Part shown: positions 8,139 through 16,962 of the stretch, one piece after another
Position numbering within the stretch: the stretch's first letter is position 1
How the letters are laid out: each line of letters starts with the position of its first letter
Source: Tindallia californiensis
Lineage (GTDB): Bacteria > Bacillota > Clostridia > Peptostreptococcales > Tindalliaceae
Length of the DNA stretch: 64,000 nt
Reading direction: 5' to 3'
NCBI RefSeq assembly: GCF_900107405.1
Contig: NZ_FNPV01000002.1
Location: forward strand, 1-64,000
The notes under the pieces: generated by a model
What the model saw: only the letters and a program-made list of their open reading frames with translations
Database searches by the model: none
What the model was told of the DNA's origin: nothing
Program-made: the position numbers and the translations under genes

Positions 8139-10523
8139 TCAAGATCTATTAAGCTTCACAATGGTAACTCCAGCACCGCCTTCGCCATAAATGCCATCCC
8201 TATAACCCTTGACTAGCCTATGTTTCTTTAATTTCTTTTGAATTCCTTGCTTCAAAACACCTGTCCCTACTCCATGAATAATGGTAATTTCTTCATGCCC
8301 GCTGAGAAATGAATCGTCTAAATATTTATCCACAATATACATGGCCTCTTCCAAATCTTTTCCTCTTAAATCACATTCTTTTGTCGTATGTTCCGTTTTA
8401 TGCTGAATAATTCTCTGGAGTCCTTTTTTACTCTTTTGTTGTTCTCGGTATGTTTTGACTAATTTTTTGATTGGTAATGACATCTTCATCACACCGATTT
8501 GCACTAAAGCTTCTTTTTTGTCATGATCAATAGAGATTACCGATCCTGTTTGATTTAGTGAAGGAATCTTTACTTCATCCCCTTCTTTTACCGGTTTATT
8601 TGATTCTTCCACATCAACAGATTCGCCCAGCAGGTGATAGGAACCATCTACCTCCAATTCTGACAACTTCTCTCTCAGTCGACTTCTCACTCTCTCTGCC
8701 GATTTATTTCCAGTTACCACAGTCGATTGTTCTCTTATTTTTCTTATTTCTTCAATCAACCTGTCCGCTTCTTTCTTAGCATCTTCCACCAACTGATACG
8801 CTTCTCTCTTTGCTTTTGCAATCAATTCGTCCTGTTGTATTTGTATTTTATTCTCACGCTCAGAAATAATTCTCTCACGTTCTAAAAGTTGCCGTCTTAA
8901 TTGTATTGCTTTTTCCGATTCAGCTTCGGCCAAGATTTTATTTTCTTCGATTGACCTTAATATATCTTCAAAATCAATACTATCCTTTGTTAAAAATGTT
9001 TTTGCTTGTTCAATAACATGTTGATCCAAACCTAATTTTGATGATATTTCAAATGCATTCGACTTTCCTGGTATTCCAATGAGTAATCGATATGTAGGAC
9101 TCAGTGTTTTAATATCGAATTCTACAGAAGCATTTTCTGTCTCATCGTTCATTAAAGCATATTGTTTCAGCTCACTGTAATGTGTCGTAGCCAGAACAAG
9201 TGAACGCTTGTTGATTAAATAGGTAAGAATAGACATCGCTAACGCAGCACCCTCCGTTGGATCCGTGCCCGCTCCTAATTCATCTAATAATACTAAAGAA
9301 TTCCCAGTAACATTTCTTAGTATTTCTACGATGTTTTTCATATGCGAGGAAAAAGTACTTAAACTTTGCTCAATGCTTTGTTCATCACCTATATCTGCAA
9401 AAACTTCATCAAAAGTGCCCATCCGACTACCTACATCTGCCGGAATATGTAACCCACTTTGTGTCATTAAAACGAATAATCCTACTGTTTTTAAAGTAAC
9501 CGTTTTTCCACCTGTATTTGGTCCGGTGATAACAAGTGCATGCTGTGGATCACCTAGTTTTATTGTAATAGGAACTACTTCTTGATCTTTTAGCAAAGGG
9601 TGCCTGGCATTTTTAAAGTGTATTTGTCTCTCTTTCACCAAAACCGGTTCTATGGCTTTCATCTGAACAGCCATTTCTCCCTTAGCCATCATAAAGTCCA
9701 TCTTTTTCATTGTTGCTTGATTTTGTCTTAACATATCGGCTATCGAAGCAACCTCACCCGTTAGCTCTAGTAGTATTCTGTCTACTTCAATCCCTTCACT
9801 TATTTTAAGTTCCTTTAACGCATTATTCATTTCTACAATAGGCATGGGTTCAATAAATAATGTAGCACCTGAAGAGGATTGATCATGAACCATTCCCGGA
9901 ACCATGGATTTATACTCTTGTTTTACCGGTACCACAAACCTTTCCTGCCTAATGGTAATAATTGCTTCTTGTAGATATTTTTGGTTTTTACTGGACTGAA
10001 TAAAACTGTTTAATTTTGAACGAATCCCTTCATTTTTCTGTTGTATTTTTCTTCTGATTTGCCTTAGCGCAGGGCTGGCATGATCTGACAATTCCGTTTC
10101 GCTAACAATACAGCTTTCAAGTCGTTCTTCTAATTCTTTGTCCACTTCTAACAACTGTACATTTGACATGAAAATTGGTATATGATCTTTATTTCCATAA
10201 GCATTCATAAATGCCTTGCATTTTCTCACCGTTGTAAGTTGTTTTTTTATTATAAGCAATTGATTTAAATCCAATACCGAACCTAATTCCGCCTTTTTTA
10301 GTAACCCTAATATATCTTTTAACTCAGATAAAGGCATGCTACCTTTTTGCAATCGAATAGTTTCAGCTTCCGCCGTTTCTTTTTGTAGTTCTTGAATATC
10401 GTAAAAGTTTGTTTTGGGCTTTAATCCTTCCGCTAACTCCGAGCCTAAACCTGATAGGCATAACTCAGCCAATCTTTTTTTAATTTTAGTAAATTCAAGT
10501 AATTTTATGGATTTGGAGTTCAT
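8139..10523 (-). CDS. mutS2: endonuclease MutS2 / ribosome-collision factor RqcU
   Basis: 794 residues. Has the MutS core without the mismatch-recognition domain, an ABC ATPase with Walker A GPNTGGKT at about 333-340 and LLDELGAGTDPTEG Walker B/signature region, a long coiled coil (about 510-610), a KOW-like segment, and a C-terminal Smr nuclease domain (about 720-794; DLRGKDLEEA and HGVGTGVLK). Known family role: in Bacillus subtilis it splits collided ribosomes; it also suppresses recombination in some species. Clear Shine-Dalgarno (AAGGAG) before ATG at 10523. First gene of a minus-strand operon extending to argS. Confidence 0.96.
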   Translation of the reverse strand: MNSKSIKLLEFTKIKKRLAELCLSGLGSELAEGLKPKTNFYDIQELQKETAEAETIRLQKGSMPLSELKDILGLLKKAELGSVLDLNQLLIIKKQLTTVRKCKAFMNAYGNKDHIPIFMSNVQLLEVDKELEERLESCIVSETELSDHASPALRQIRRKIQQKNEGIRSKLNSFIQSSKNQKYLQEAIITIRQERFVVPVKQEYKSMVPGMVHDQSSSGATLFIEPMPIVEMNNALKELKISEGIEVDRILLELTGEVASIADMLRQNQATMKKMDFMMAKGEMAVQMKAIEPVLVKERQIHFKNARHPLLKDQEVVPITIKLGDPQHALVITGPNTGGKTVTLKTVGLFVLMTQSGLHIPADVGSRMGTFDEVFADIGDEQSIEQSLSTFSSHMKNIVEILRNVTGNSLVLLDELGAGTDPTEGAALAMSILTYLINKRSLVLATTHYSELKQYALMNDETENASVEFDIKTLSPTYRLLIGIPGKSNAFEISSKLGLDQHVIEQAKTFLTKDSIDFEDILRSIEENKILAEAESEKAIQLRRQLLERERIISERENKIQIQQDELIAKAKREAYQLVEDAKKEADRLIEEIRKIREQSTVVTGNKSAERVRSRLREKLSELEVDGSYHLLGESVDVEESNKPVKEGDEVKIPSLNQTGSVISIDHDKKEALVQIGVMKMSLPIKKLVKTYREQQKSKKGLQRIIQHKTEHTTKECDLRGKDLEEAMYIVDKYLDDSFLSGHEEITIIHGVGTGVLKQGIQKKLKKHRLVKGYRDGIYGEGGAGVTIVKLNRS

Positions 10524-10716
10524 AGTTTTCTCCTTATGGTGATATTTATCCGATGACGTAGCACTGCTTATAATCGAACATTACCGACACTATTGTAGCA
10601 TATTCACCTTCTTAAAAAAAGGTTTGCGATACTCATTCTGTCCACTCTGGATAATTTTCCAGTTGATATATCACGATTATTCTGAGTCCTTTCTTCTTTC
10701 ATTGGGTAAAATGAAT

Positions 10717-10722
10717 TATAAT
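10717..10722 (+). promoter_or_regulatory. possible -10 element for the 10776-18011 operon
   Basis: TATAAT at 10717-10722, 54 bases before the start of the large gene. The -35 at the proper distance (TTCTTT) is poor, so the promoter is weak, activator-dependent or misplaced. The rest of the 252-base divergent gap (10524-10775) shows no other strong element. Confidence 0.35.
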
Positions 10723-10775
10723 AAAGAAATAGGCACCCTATCAAACTGTTCACAAAAAAGAAAGGAGCTTTCAAA

Positions 10776-13700
10776 TTGAAGACTTATCAAGATTTTCATA
10801 AGATGTTGAGTACTCGCTTGTTAAATGCATCTTTACTAGAGAATATAGAAATCGAAGCAAGTGAAATTGATTCTTTTTTGAAAGAACCCTCTGTTATAAA
10901 AAAAATGAAAAAGATGATTGCTGATGCTGATTATAGCTGTAAAACTGTTTATAACCTTTTGAAACCGATCATTCTTAATCTTTGGAATCAAGCACCTCCT
11001 AAGGATCCCCTTAACTATTTATATCAATATGCCTTATCCATGTCATTCCCACATGCCGTTGAAACTGAATTAGACGATCAGTATTCCCAAGGCTGCTTGT
11101 TCTATTTAGAAGGACTGAAAGTTGTTACAGAAATAAAGAAAACAAATGATCAAGCGTCTTTTCAGGGAAAACACCCTCTTCGCTTAAGTGTTGAGGAACT
11201 TGGTGCAAATACATCTCAATCAAAAGAATATAGGCAATTTTTACTAGCTTTTGAAAAAGAGTATATTCATGAAATGATGCGCTTAAATTTTGAAGTGACC
11301 CATCATAATACACTTGACCATATCTGTGGTGTTCATTATCTGGCTGTTCTTATTGCAAAACAACTTTTCGAACTCGGCATTCCTGTCGATGTTGGTAGGG
11401 TATCTGGAGCGGCGGCGGGTCATGATTTAGGAAAATTTGGATGTAGAAGTTTTGAAGCAAGCAGGGTTGCTTACTTACATTATTATTATACAGAGCAATG
11501 GTTCAAAAATAGAGAAATTTTTAATATTGGTCATGTCGCATTAAATCATTCTGTGTGGGATTTGGAGTTGGAAAATCTTCCACTCGAATCCTTGATATTA
11601 ATTTATGCTGATTTTCGCGTAAAAAACAAATCCACTGTTGAAAATCCTTTCACCATGTCTTATTTCAGCCTTGCTGATTCTTTCTCAGTGATCCTTAGTA
11701 AGTTAGACAACCTGGATGAAGCCAAAGAAAAAAGATATCAACGTGTTTACGCAAAATTGAAGGATTTTGAAGATTATATGATCGACTTGGGAATACAAAC
11801 AGATCCCTCTTTGCCCATGAAAACTCGTACAAACACACAAAAAAAATATTATTCGCTAATGCATGGAACTGACGTAACCCAAAACCTTAAATATTTTGCT
11901 ATTCACCATAATATTCACCTGCTATATCGATTTCGAGATGAAGATTCATTAAGCGAAATTATTGAACTGGCTCGAAACGAAAAAAACGATAAGATTTTAC
12001 GTAAATACTTGGATCTTTTCCAAGAATATAATGCATATTTCACACAAAAACAAAAGATTGTCTCCATGAGATTTTTTTATGAAAAACTCACTCATCCAGA
12101 AGAGGATATTCGTAGGCAGTGTGCTGAGTTGATCGGACAAATCATTAGCCAGTTTGATGAAAATTACCGAAAAGAACTTCCAGGAGATGTAGAGCTTCCT
12201 CCACCGGACATTACCAGCTTTGATTTATTGAGTGAATATATGAAGCTTTTTATCTTTCCAGACCATAAAATAACCGATCTTCATACTCATTGGATTCAGT
12301 ATAGTTTAACCTATATGGTTTCACAACTTTTCTCCTGCTGCGACCAAAAAGATATTAGTCAGTATAAAGATATTATCGTTGAATTTTTTCTGGAGTCTCA
12401 AGATTATTCTCAGGTTTTGGATATTAATTTTTTACAAACAATCCCCGAGATTCCCGTATATCCAGGCGATCCAACATTAAATGTTTTTTTTGATTATATA
12501 CGTTCCTCCTTAAAACATCCTTCACTTCGTGAAGACCTTGACCTTAGAATGTCCGTTCTCGAATCATTAAACTATTTGATTGATTATTTTCCTCATGATA
12601 GCCAGCAAATTGAGTTTGTTAAAAGTATTTTTACAGATAAGCCCGCAAAGTCTCCAGTTCCTGCAGAAAACTATATGATGCTTCGCATCGCTAAGAAGTT
12701 GTTCGCTGAAGACGCTAAAATCAGACCCTATCAAGAATTTTATGAGCTGGATGTTCACAAAGTACCTGATATCCATTTAACCAACCTAAAAACGGCTACT
12801 AATTGGGTTACAAAACGAATTCACGTGGAATTATTATTGGATTATCTAAGTCAAAATCCAACTCTCAATAAACTTTATACAGCAATGCATTTTTGCAATC
12901 TCCTAAAGGTGAGCAGCGTCGAGAATGTTCGAATACAAGCAGGTGAATCACTGGTCAAGTTATTCCCCGAGTTGCCAATGGAACAACGAAACGATGTGGC
13001 GATCGAATTACTCCGGGCTTTAGAAATTGATGGTGCGCAACATACAAAGTATATCCCGGACTACCTTGGTCAAATTATTATTTATCTAAAACAAGTAGAA
13101 ATTGACGAAATATTGATGGATTTAACAGAAAAAATCAAGCAAGGTAATTCAGAAATCAACTCTTTACTTATAAAAACTATTGGTATATTTGTGGAGAATT
13201 TCCCAAAATACCAGGAGTTTTTCAATGAATCTGAAGATGAATATGATAACAGACTTCGGAAAATGATGGGCGTTTTACTGAATGGTCTTGTTCATAATCA
13301 ACTACAAATTCAACAAATTTCTTTCAGTGTTTTAGGAAAAGATATTTTTGGGTCAACGCTCTTAACACTGAAAGAAAAAGAGCTTCTTTTTAAGATGATT
13401 GCTAAAAAAATGTTAACATTAACCAGAGAAATTGAAGAACATGATTTATTGTTTTTAACGAACTCCTCTAGCCTAAACCATATTTATCGTTTTATTTCTG
13501 ATTTTGCATTTTTTCATGCACCAATAGAGGTTCCTGTTCCGGATAAAATTGCTTTTTTCCCAGGTTCTTTTGATCCCTTCACATTGGGCCATAAAGAAAT
13601 CACTACCGCTATTCGAAACAAAGGGTTTGAAGTGTATTTAGCTATCGACGAGTTCTCGTGGTCCAAAAGAACTCAACCTAATCTGGTTAGAAAAAACATT

Positions 13701-15674
13701 GCTAACATGTCTATCGCTGATGAATTGCATGTTTTTATTTTCCCTGAAGAATTGCCAATTAACCTTGCAAATAACACTGACTTGAAAAAATTAAAATCAT
13801 TGTTTCAAATATCAGAGGTGTATTTAGTGGCTGGAAGTGATGTGCTCATCAACGCTTCTGCTTATCGATCCAATAAAGATTCACCTATCCTTGATTTTGG
13901 CCATATTTTATTCGAGCGTCGAAATGCTGACTATTCTCCAGACCATCATTCAAGGCTCAACCAGCTGGTAGATAAAATCAGTAAACCCGTTATTCGGCTC
14001 AATTTAGCTCCACAGTATGAGGATATTAGTTCTTCACAAATCCGTAGTTATATAGATGAAAACCGGGATATTTCAAAAATGATCGATCCTCTTTGCCAAC
14101 ATTTCATTTACAAACAAAACTTATATCGAAATGAGCCGCAATATAAATCCCTTATTCAAACCATATCTCTGGATATAGACATTAGAGATCATTTTACTTA
14201 CGAACTTATCAATAGTATTGTCTCAAGCTTTCATGACGATTATAATCACTCTTTTAAAAACGTAGAAGCTATTTTCAGAAAACCTAACGGCCGATTAATT
14301 CTTATCAGAGATGTTAAGCAAAACGGTAAGGTTCTTGCCTATGCAGCGATCCATTGGGTACCTTCTGAACAAATTTATCAAGAATTTAAGAACAGAGAAA
14401 TTTCCGGTTACGTAAGAGAAGAATACAATGGCCGAATTATAGCTATCGATGGAATTTTTGCTAATCAACATCATCAGTATGATAACTTGTATCAAATTAT
14501 CTTAACCGAAACGCTTGCCTATGCATTGAAAAATGATTATGGATATGCTATTTTTCAAAATAAGATTGATCAGAATACCCCTTCGGAAGTGTTTGATATT
14601 CTACAACTACATGGATTTATTGAGCTGGATTATGGCAGTGATAAAGAGCCTGTTTTAACAGTTAATATGTCCAATCCCTGTACCTTAAATCTTGATATTA
14701 TGACAATCATTAAAGAGCCCTTTAAAAGTAATCACAATGTACAAAAAGCGATTAATCATACCAGAAAACGCATGCAGAAAGTATTAACCGAATTGTATCC
14801 CGGTCATTTAACGCTTTCTTTTGATCGAAGCATTATTGATGAAACCTTGATAAAGAAAATATGTCATGAAAATGAGGTTCCACCAGTTCCCCTAAACCCT
14901 CGCAAATTAGGAGAAGCAATGTGCGTGCCTTTTGGTAATGTGTTAAACAGAACCATCGTTCCAAACACAGTAACAAAATCCCTTCATACAGAGCGAATGT
15001 TTAATCCGGATATGAAGAGTTTTACGATTAGATCTTTTCCTTACTATCTGGACTTAAAGCATCAGATACGAATGATAAACTCCTTTAATAAGCCTGTTAT
15101 TCTTGTTGATGATTTGCTTAATAAAGGTTATCGAATTCGGGGGTTAGATCCATTATTAAAAGAAGAGAACCTAGCCGTAAAAAAAATTGTTGTTGGTTTA
15201 TTATCTGGACGTGGAAAAGAATTAATGGAAATTCAAAATCGTGCTGTTGATAGCGCCTATTTTATTCCTAAACTGCGGCTTTGGTTTAACGAGGCACTGT
15301 TATATCCATTTATCGGCGGAGACTATTTGTGGAGAGGTTCGTATCCAAACAGCAATTTAATGCCTTCCATTAATCAGATTCTTCCTTATACATCCCCCAG
15401 CTTTATTAAAGGTGTTTCTAATCGCCAGCTGTATAATATGTCCCAAGTATGCATCGAAAATTCCATCGCGATCCTTCATGTGCTAGAAAAAGAGTACCAA
15501 AAACTGTACGAACGAAAATTAACACTGTCCATGCTAGGTGAAGTTTTCATCTACCCACGTTACCCAGATAATGGTCCTTATATGAAATACGACTTTAGTA
15601 TTGCTCCATCAGAACACCTGAAAAAAGATCTTGAGTTATTACAACGACTAGAACTAATGGTCATCACATCTTAG
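10776..15674 (+). CDS. giant multidomain protein: HD hydrolase, helical repeats, NadD/CoaD-like nucleotidyltransferase, phosphoribosyltransferase-like end
   Basis: 1632 residues, soluble. (a) About 140-330: HD-type metal hydrolase; candidate ligands H187, H216-D217 (GHDLGKFG) and D279 (YADFRV). (b) About 450-910: helical HEAT/ARM-like repeats. (c) About 924-1110: nucleotidyltransferase of the NadD/CoaD fold with GSFDPFTLGH at 930-939 and the C-terminal ISSSQIRSYI motif near 1083. (d) About 1115-1290: alpha/beta region that may be a GNAT-like fold, uncertain. (e) About 1330-1560: type I phosphoribosyltransferase-like region with a PRPP-loop-like VILVDDLLNKG near 1440. Start is TTG at 10776, eight bases after AAAGGAG. 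The activities together suggest making, activating or breaking down a nucleotide cofactor, but substrate is unknown. First gene of a tight three-gene operon. Confidence 0.8.
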   Translation: MKTYQDFHKMLSTRLLNASLLENIEIEASEIDSFLKEPSVIKKMKKMIADADYSCKTVYNLLKPIILNLWNQAPPKDPLNYLYQYALSMSFPHAVETELDDQYSQGCLFYLEGLKVVTEIKKTNDQASFQGKHPLRLSVEELGANTSQSKEYRQFLLAFEKEYIHEMMRLNFEVTHHNTLDHICGVHYLAVLIAKQLFELGIPVDVGRVSGAAAGHDLGKFGCRSFEASRVAYLHYYYTEQWFKNREIFNIGHVALNHSVWDLELENLPLESLILIYADFRVKNKSTVENPFTMSYFSLADSFSVILSKLDNLDEAKEKRYQRVYAKLKDFEDYMIDLGIQTDPSLPMKTRTNTQKKYYSLMHGTDVTQNLKYFAIHHNIHLLYRFRDEDSLSEIIELARNEKNDKILRKYLDLFQEYNAYFTQKQKIVSMRFFYEKLTHPEEDIRRQCAELIGQIISQFDENYRKELPGDVELPPPDITSFDLLSEYMKLFIFPDHKITDLHTHWIQYSLTYMVSQLFSCCDQKDISQYKDIIVEFFLESQDYSQVLDINFLQTIPEIPVYPGDPTLNVFFDYIRSSLKHPSLREDLDLRMSVLESLNYLIDYFPHDSQQIEFVKSIFTDKPAKSPVPAENYMMLRIAKKLFAEDAKIRPYQEFYELDVHKVPDIHLTNLKTATNWVTKRIHVELLLDYLSQNPTLNKLYTAMHFCNLLKVSSVENVRIQAGESLVKLFPELPMEQRNDVAIELLRALEIDGAQHTKYIPDYLGQIIIYLKQVEIDEILMDLTEKIKQGNSEINSLLIKTIGIFVENFPKYQEFFNESEDEYDNRLRKMMGVLLNGLVHNQLQIQQISFSVLGKDIFGSTLLTLKEKELLFKMIAKKMLTLTREIEEHDLLFLTNSSSLNHIYRFISDFAFFHAPIEVPVPDKIAFFPGSFDPFTLGHKEITTAIRNKGFEVYLAIDEFSWSKRTQPNLVRKNIANMSIADELHVFIFPEELPINLANNTDLKKLKSLFQISEVYLVAGSDVLINASAYRSNKDSPILDFGHILFERRNADYSPDHHSRLNQLVDKISKPVIRLNLAPQYEDISSSQIRSYIDENRDISKMIDPLCQHFIYKQNLYRNEPQYKSLIQTISLDIDIRDHFTYELINSIVSSFHDDYNHSFKNVEAIFRKPNGRLILIRDVKQNGKVLAYAAIHWVPSEQIYQEFKNREISGYVREEYNGRIIAIDGIFANQHHQYDNLYQIILTETLAYALKNDYGYAIFQNKIDQNTPSEVFDILQLHGFIELDYGSDKEPVLTVNMSNPCTLNLDIMTIIKEPFKSNHNVQKAINHTRKRMQKVLTELYPGHLTLSFDRSIIDETLIKKICHENEVPPVPLNPRKLGEAMCVPFGNVLNRTIVPNTVTKSLHTERMFNPDMKSFTIRSFPYYLDLKHQIRMINSFNKPVILVDDLLNKGYRIRGLDPLLKEENLAVKKIVVGLLSGRGKELMEIQNRAVDSAYFIPKLRLWFNEALLYPFIGGDYLWRGSYPNSNLMPSINQILPYTSPSFIKGVSNRQLYNMSQVCIENSIAILHVLEKEYQKLYERKLTLSMLGEVFIYPRYPDNGPYMKYDFSIAPSEHLKKDLELLQRLELMVITS

Positions 15675-15690
15675 ACAGGAGGAAATAAAC

Positions 15691-16962
15691 TTGCTCTATT
15701 TTTATGAGGAAAACAACTGTATTTTAATATCTACACAAAAAATTTCATCATTAAAATCCTGTAACAAGAACCAGGCAATGAACTCAGAAATGCCACTCTA
15801 CTGGTTAGTGGAAAGACACCCTGTCCGGAGTTATGTCACTATGGGTGTTACAGAGCCTTGGCAGCTTACAGCTAAAAAAGAATCTTTGCATTTTATTCAA
15901 AAGTATCCTTTTAAGAACAATAACGACCCATCTCATGTAAGCGATATTCTTACCAATAACCCTTGGATATACGACCGTATTAATCGTGGCCAGCTGTACA
16001 CATTAAATAGAAACCATCCTCGATGGAAAGAGCAAATCAATAGAAAAACCATTCCAGGAGGAAGGGTTCATATTGCCGGTCTTGGTGATGTTGGTGGTAC
16101 CTTGCTTACAGGTCTTCGGATGCATGGAGTAAACCATGTTTCTTCAATAGGTATTTATGATTTATCCCCATTCAAAATGCAACGTTGGGAGCAGGAATCT
16201 AATCAAATTGCTGACTTGAATTATCTTCAATATCCTATCGTAGAAAGCATTTCTGAAAATGAGCTTTTTCAATGTGACATATTTGTTTTCTGCATTGCAA
16301 AAAATATTCCAGACATAAACAGTGGCATAACCGACGTTAGAATGGCTCAACTAGATGCTAACGCTGACATTATTCGTGCTTATGCAAAAAAAGCACGTTC
16401 AGCCGGATTTAAGGGGTTATTTGCTGTGGTTTCTGATCCAGTAGATCAACTTTGCAAAATTGCCTATATATCCAGTAATTATAACGAAAAAGGTGAGTTT
16501 GATTTTAATGGTTTACTTCCTGATCAAGTCAAAGGTTTTGGCCTTGGTGTTATGAATGCCAGAGCAAACTATTATGCTGCAAAACATCCGGAAACAAAGC
16601 ACTATCACACGGAAGGCAGAGCTTTTGGCCCACACGGTAAGGGTTTGTTTATCATGGATTCAATCATCAAATATAACAAAGAATTATCCCGCACTTTAAC
16701 ACAGCAAACATTAACCGCTAACCTGTCGGTGCGTAAAGCTGGTTATAAGCCTTATATTGCTCCTGCTCTATCATCAGGCTGTTATTCTTTAATTGCTGCA
16801 ATAAATGGATCTTGGCATTATAGTACGGTCTTTCTCGGTGGTGTTTATTTTGGTTGTCGAAATTATGTCAGCTCTTATGGGAACTTCTGGGAATCCTATT
16901 CCTTACCTGAAGATGTTTTTACAGAACTTCAAAACACATGGCGAAAGTTGGATGAAATATAA
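15691..16962 (+). CDS. lactate/malate dehydrogenase-like NAD-binding protein with an extra N-terminal domain
   Basis: 423 residues. Residues 1-120 are not recognisable. From about 124 there is a Rossmann nucleotide-binding fold with G130-x-G132-x-x-G135 (GLGDVG), an Asp-ended second strand (GIYDLSP), a SDPVDQL segment equivalent to the NPVD motif of LDH/MDH, and GPHGKG in the place of the catalytic-His GxHG motif. Where LDH has its catalytic Asp (LDxAR), this protein reads VMNAR, so the proton-relay Asp appears absent while the Arg is kept; this is a by-eye alignment. Start is TTG at 15691 after AGGAGG. 16 bases separate it from the giant gene. Substrate unknown; true oxidoreductase activity not certain. 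Confidence 0.7.
   Translation: MLYFYEENNCILISTQKISSLKSCNKNQAMNSEMPLYWLVERHPVRSYVTMGVTEPWQLTAKKESLHFIQKYPFKNNNDPSHVSDILTNNPWIYDRINRGQLYTLNRNHPRWKEQINRKTIPGGRVHIAGLGDVGGTLLTGLRMHGVNHVSSIGIYDLSPFKMQRWEQESNQIADLNYLQYPIVESISENELFQCDIFVFCIAKNIPDINSGITDVRMAQLDANADIIRAYAKKARSAGFKGLFAVVSDPVDQLCKIAYISSNYNEKGEFDFNGLLPDQVKGFGLGVMNARANYYAAKHPETKHYHTEGRAFGPHGKGLFIMDSIIKYNKELSRTLTQQTLTANLSVRKAGYKPYIAPALSSGCYSLIAAINGSWHYSTVFLGGVYFGCRNYVSSYGNFWESYSLPEDVFTELQNTWRKLDEI

Noticed and set aside
7921-8142. TAG in the DUF523 gene as a possible pyrrolysine codon
   Set aside because: Reading through the TAG gives only a few residues before another stop and does not restore the family sequence; the C-terminus-like part is in a different frame. 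Deletion plus frameshift explains it better.
924-15674. Housekeeping NadD/YqeK pair within the giant gene
   Set aside because: The nucleotidyltransferase is embedded in a 1632-residue chain with T instead of H in the HxGH motif, and the HD domain precedes it by 600 residues; canonical nadD-yqeK genes are separate and small.
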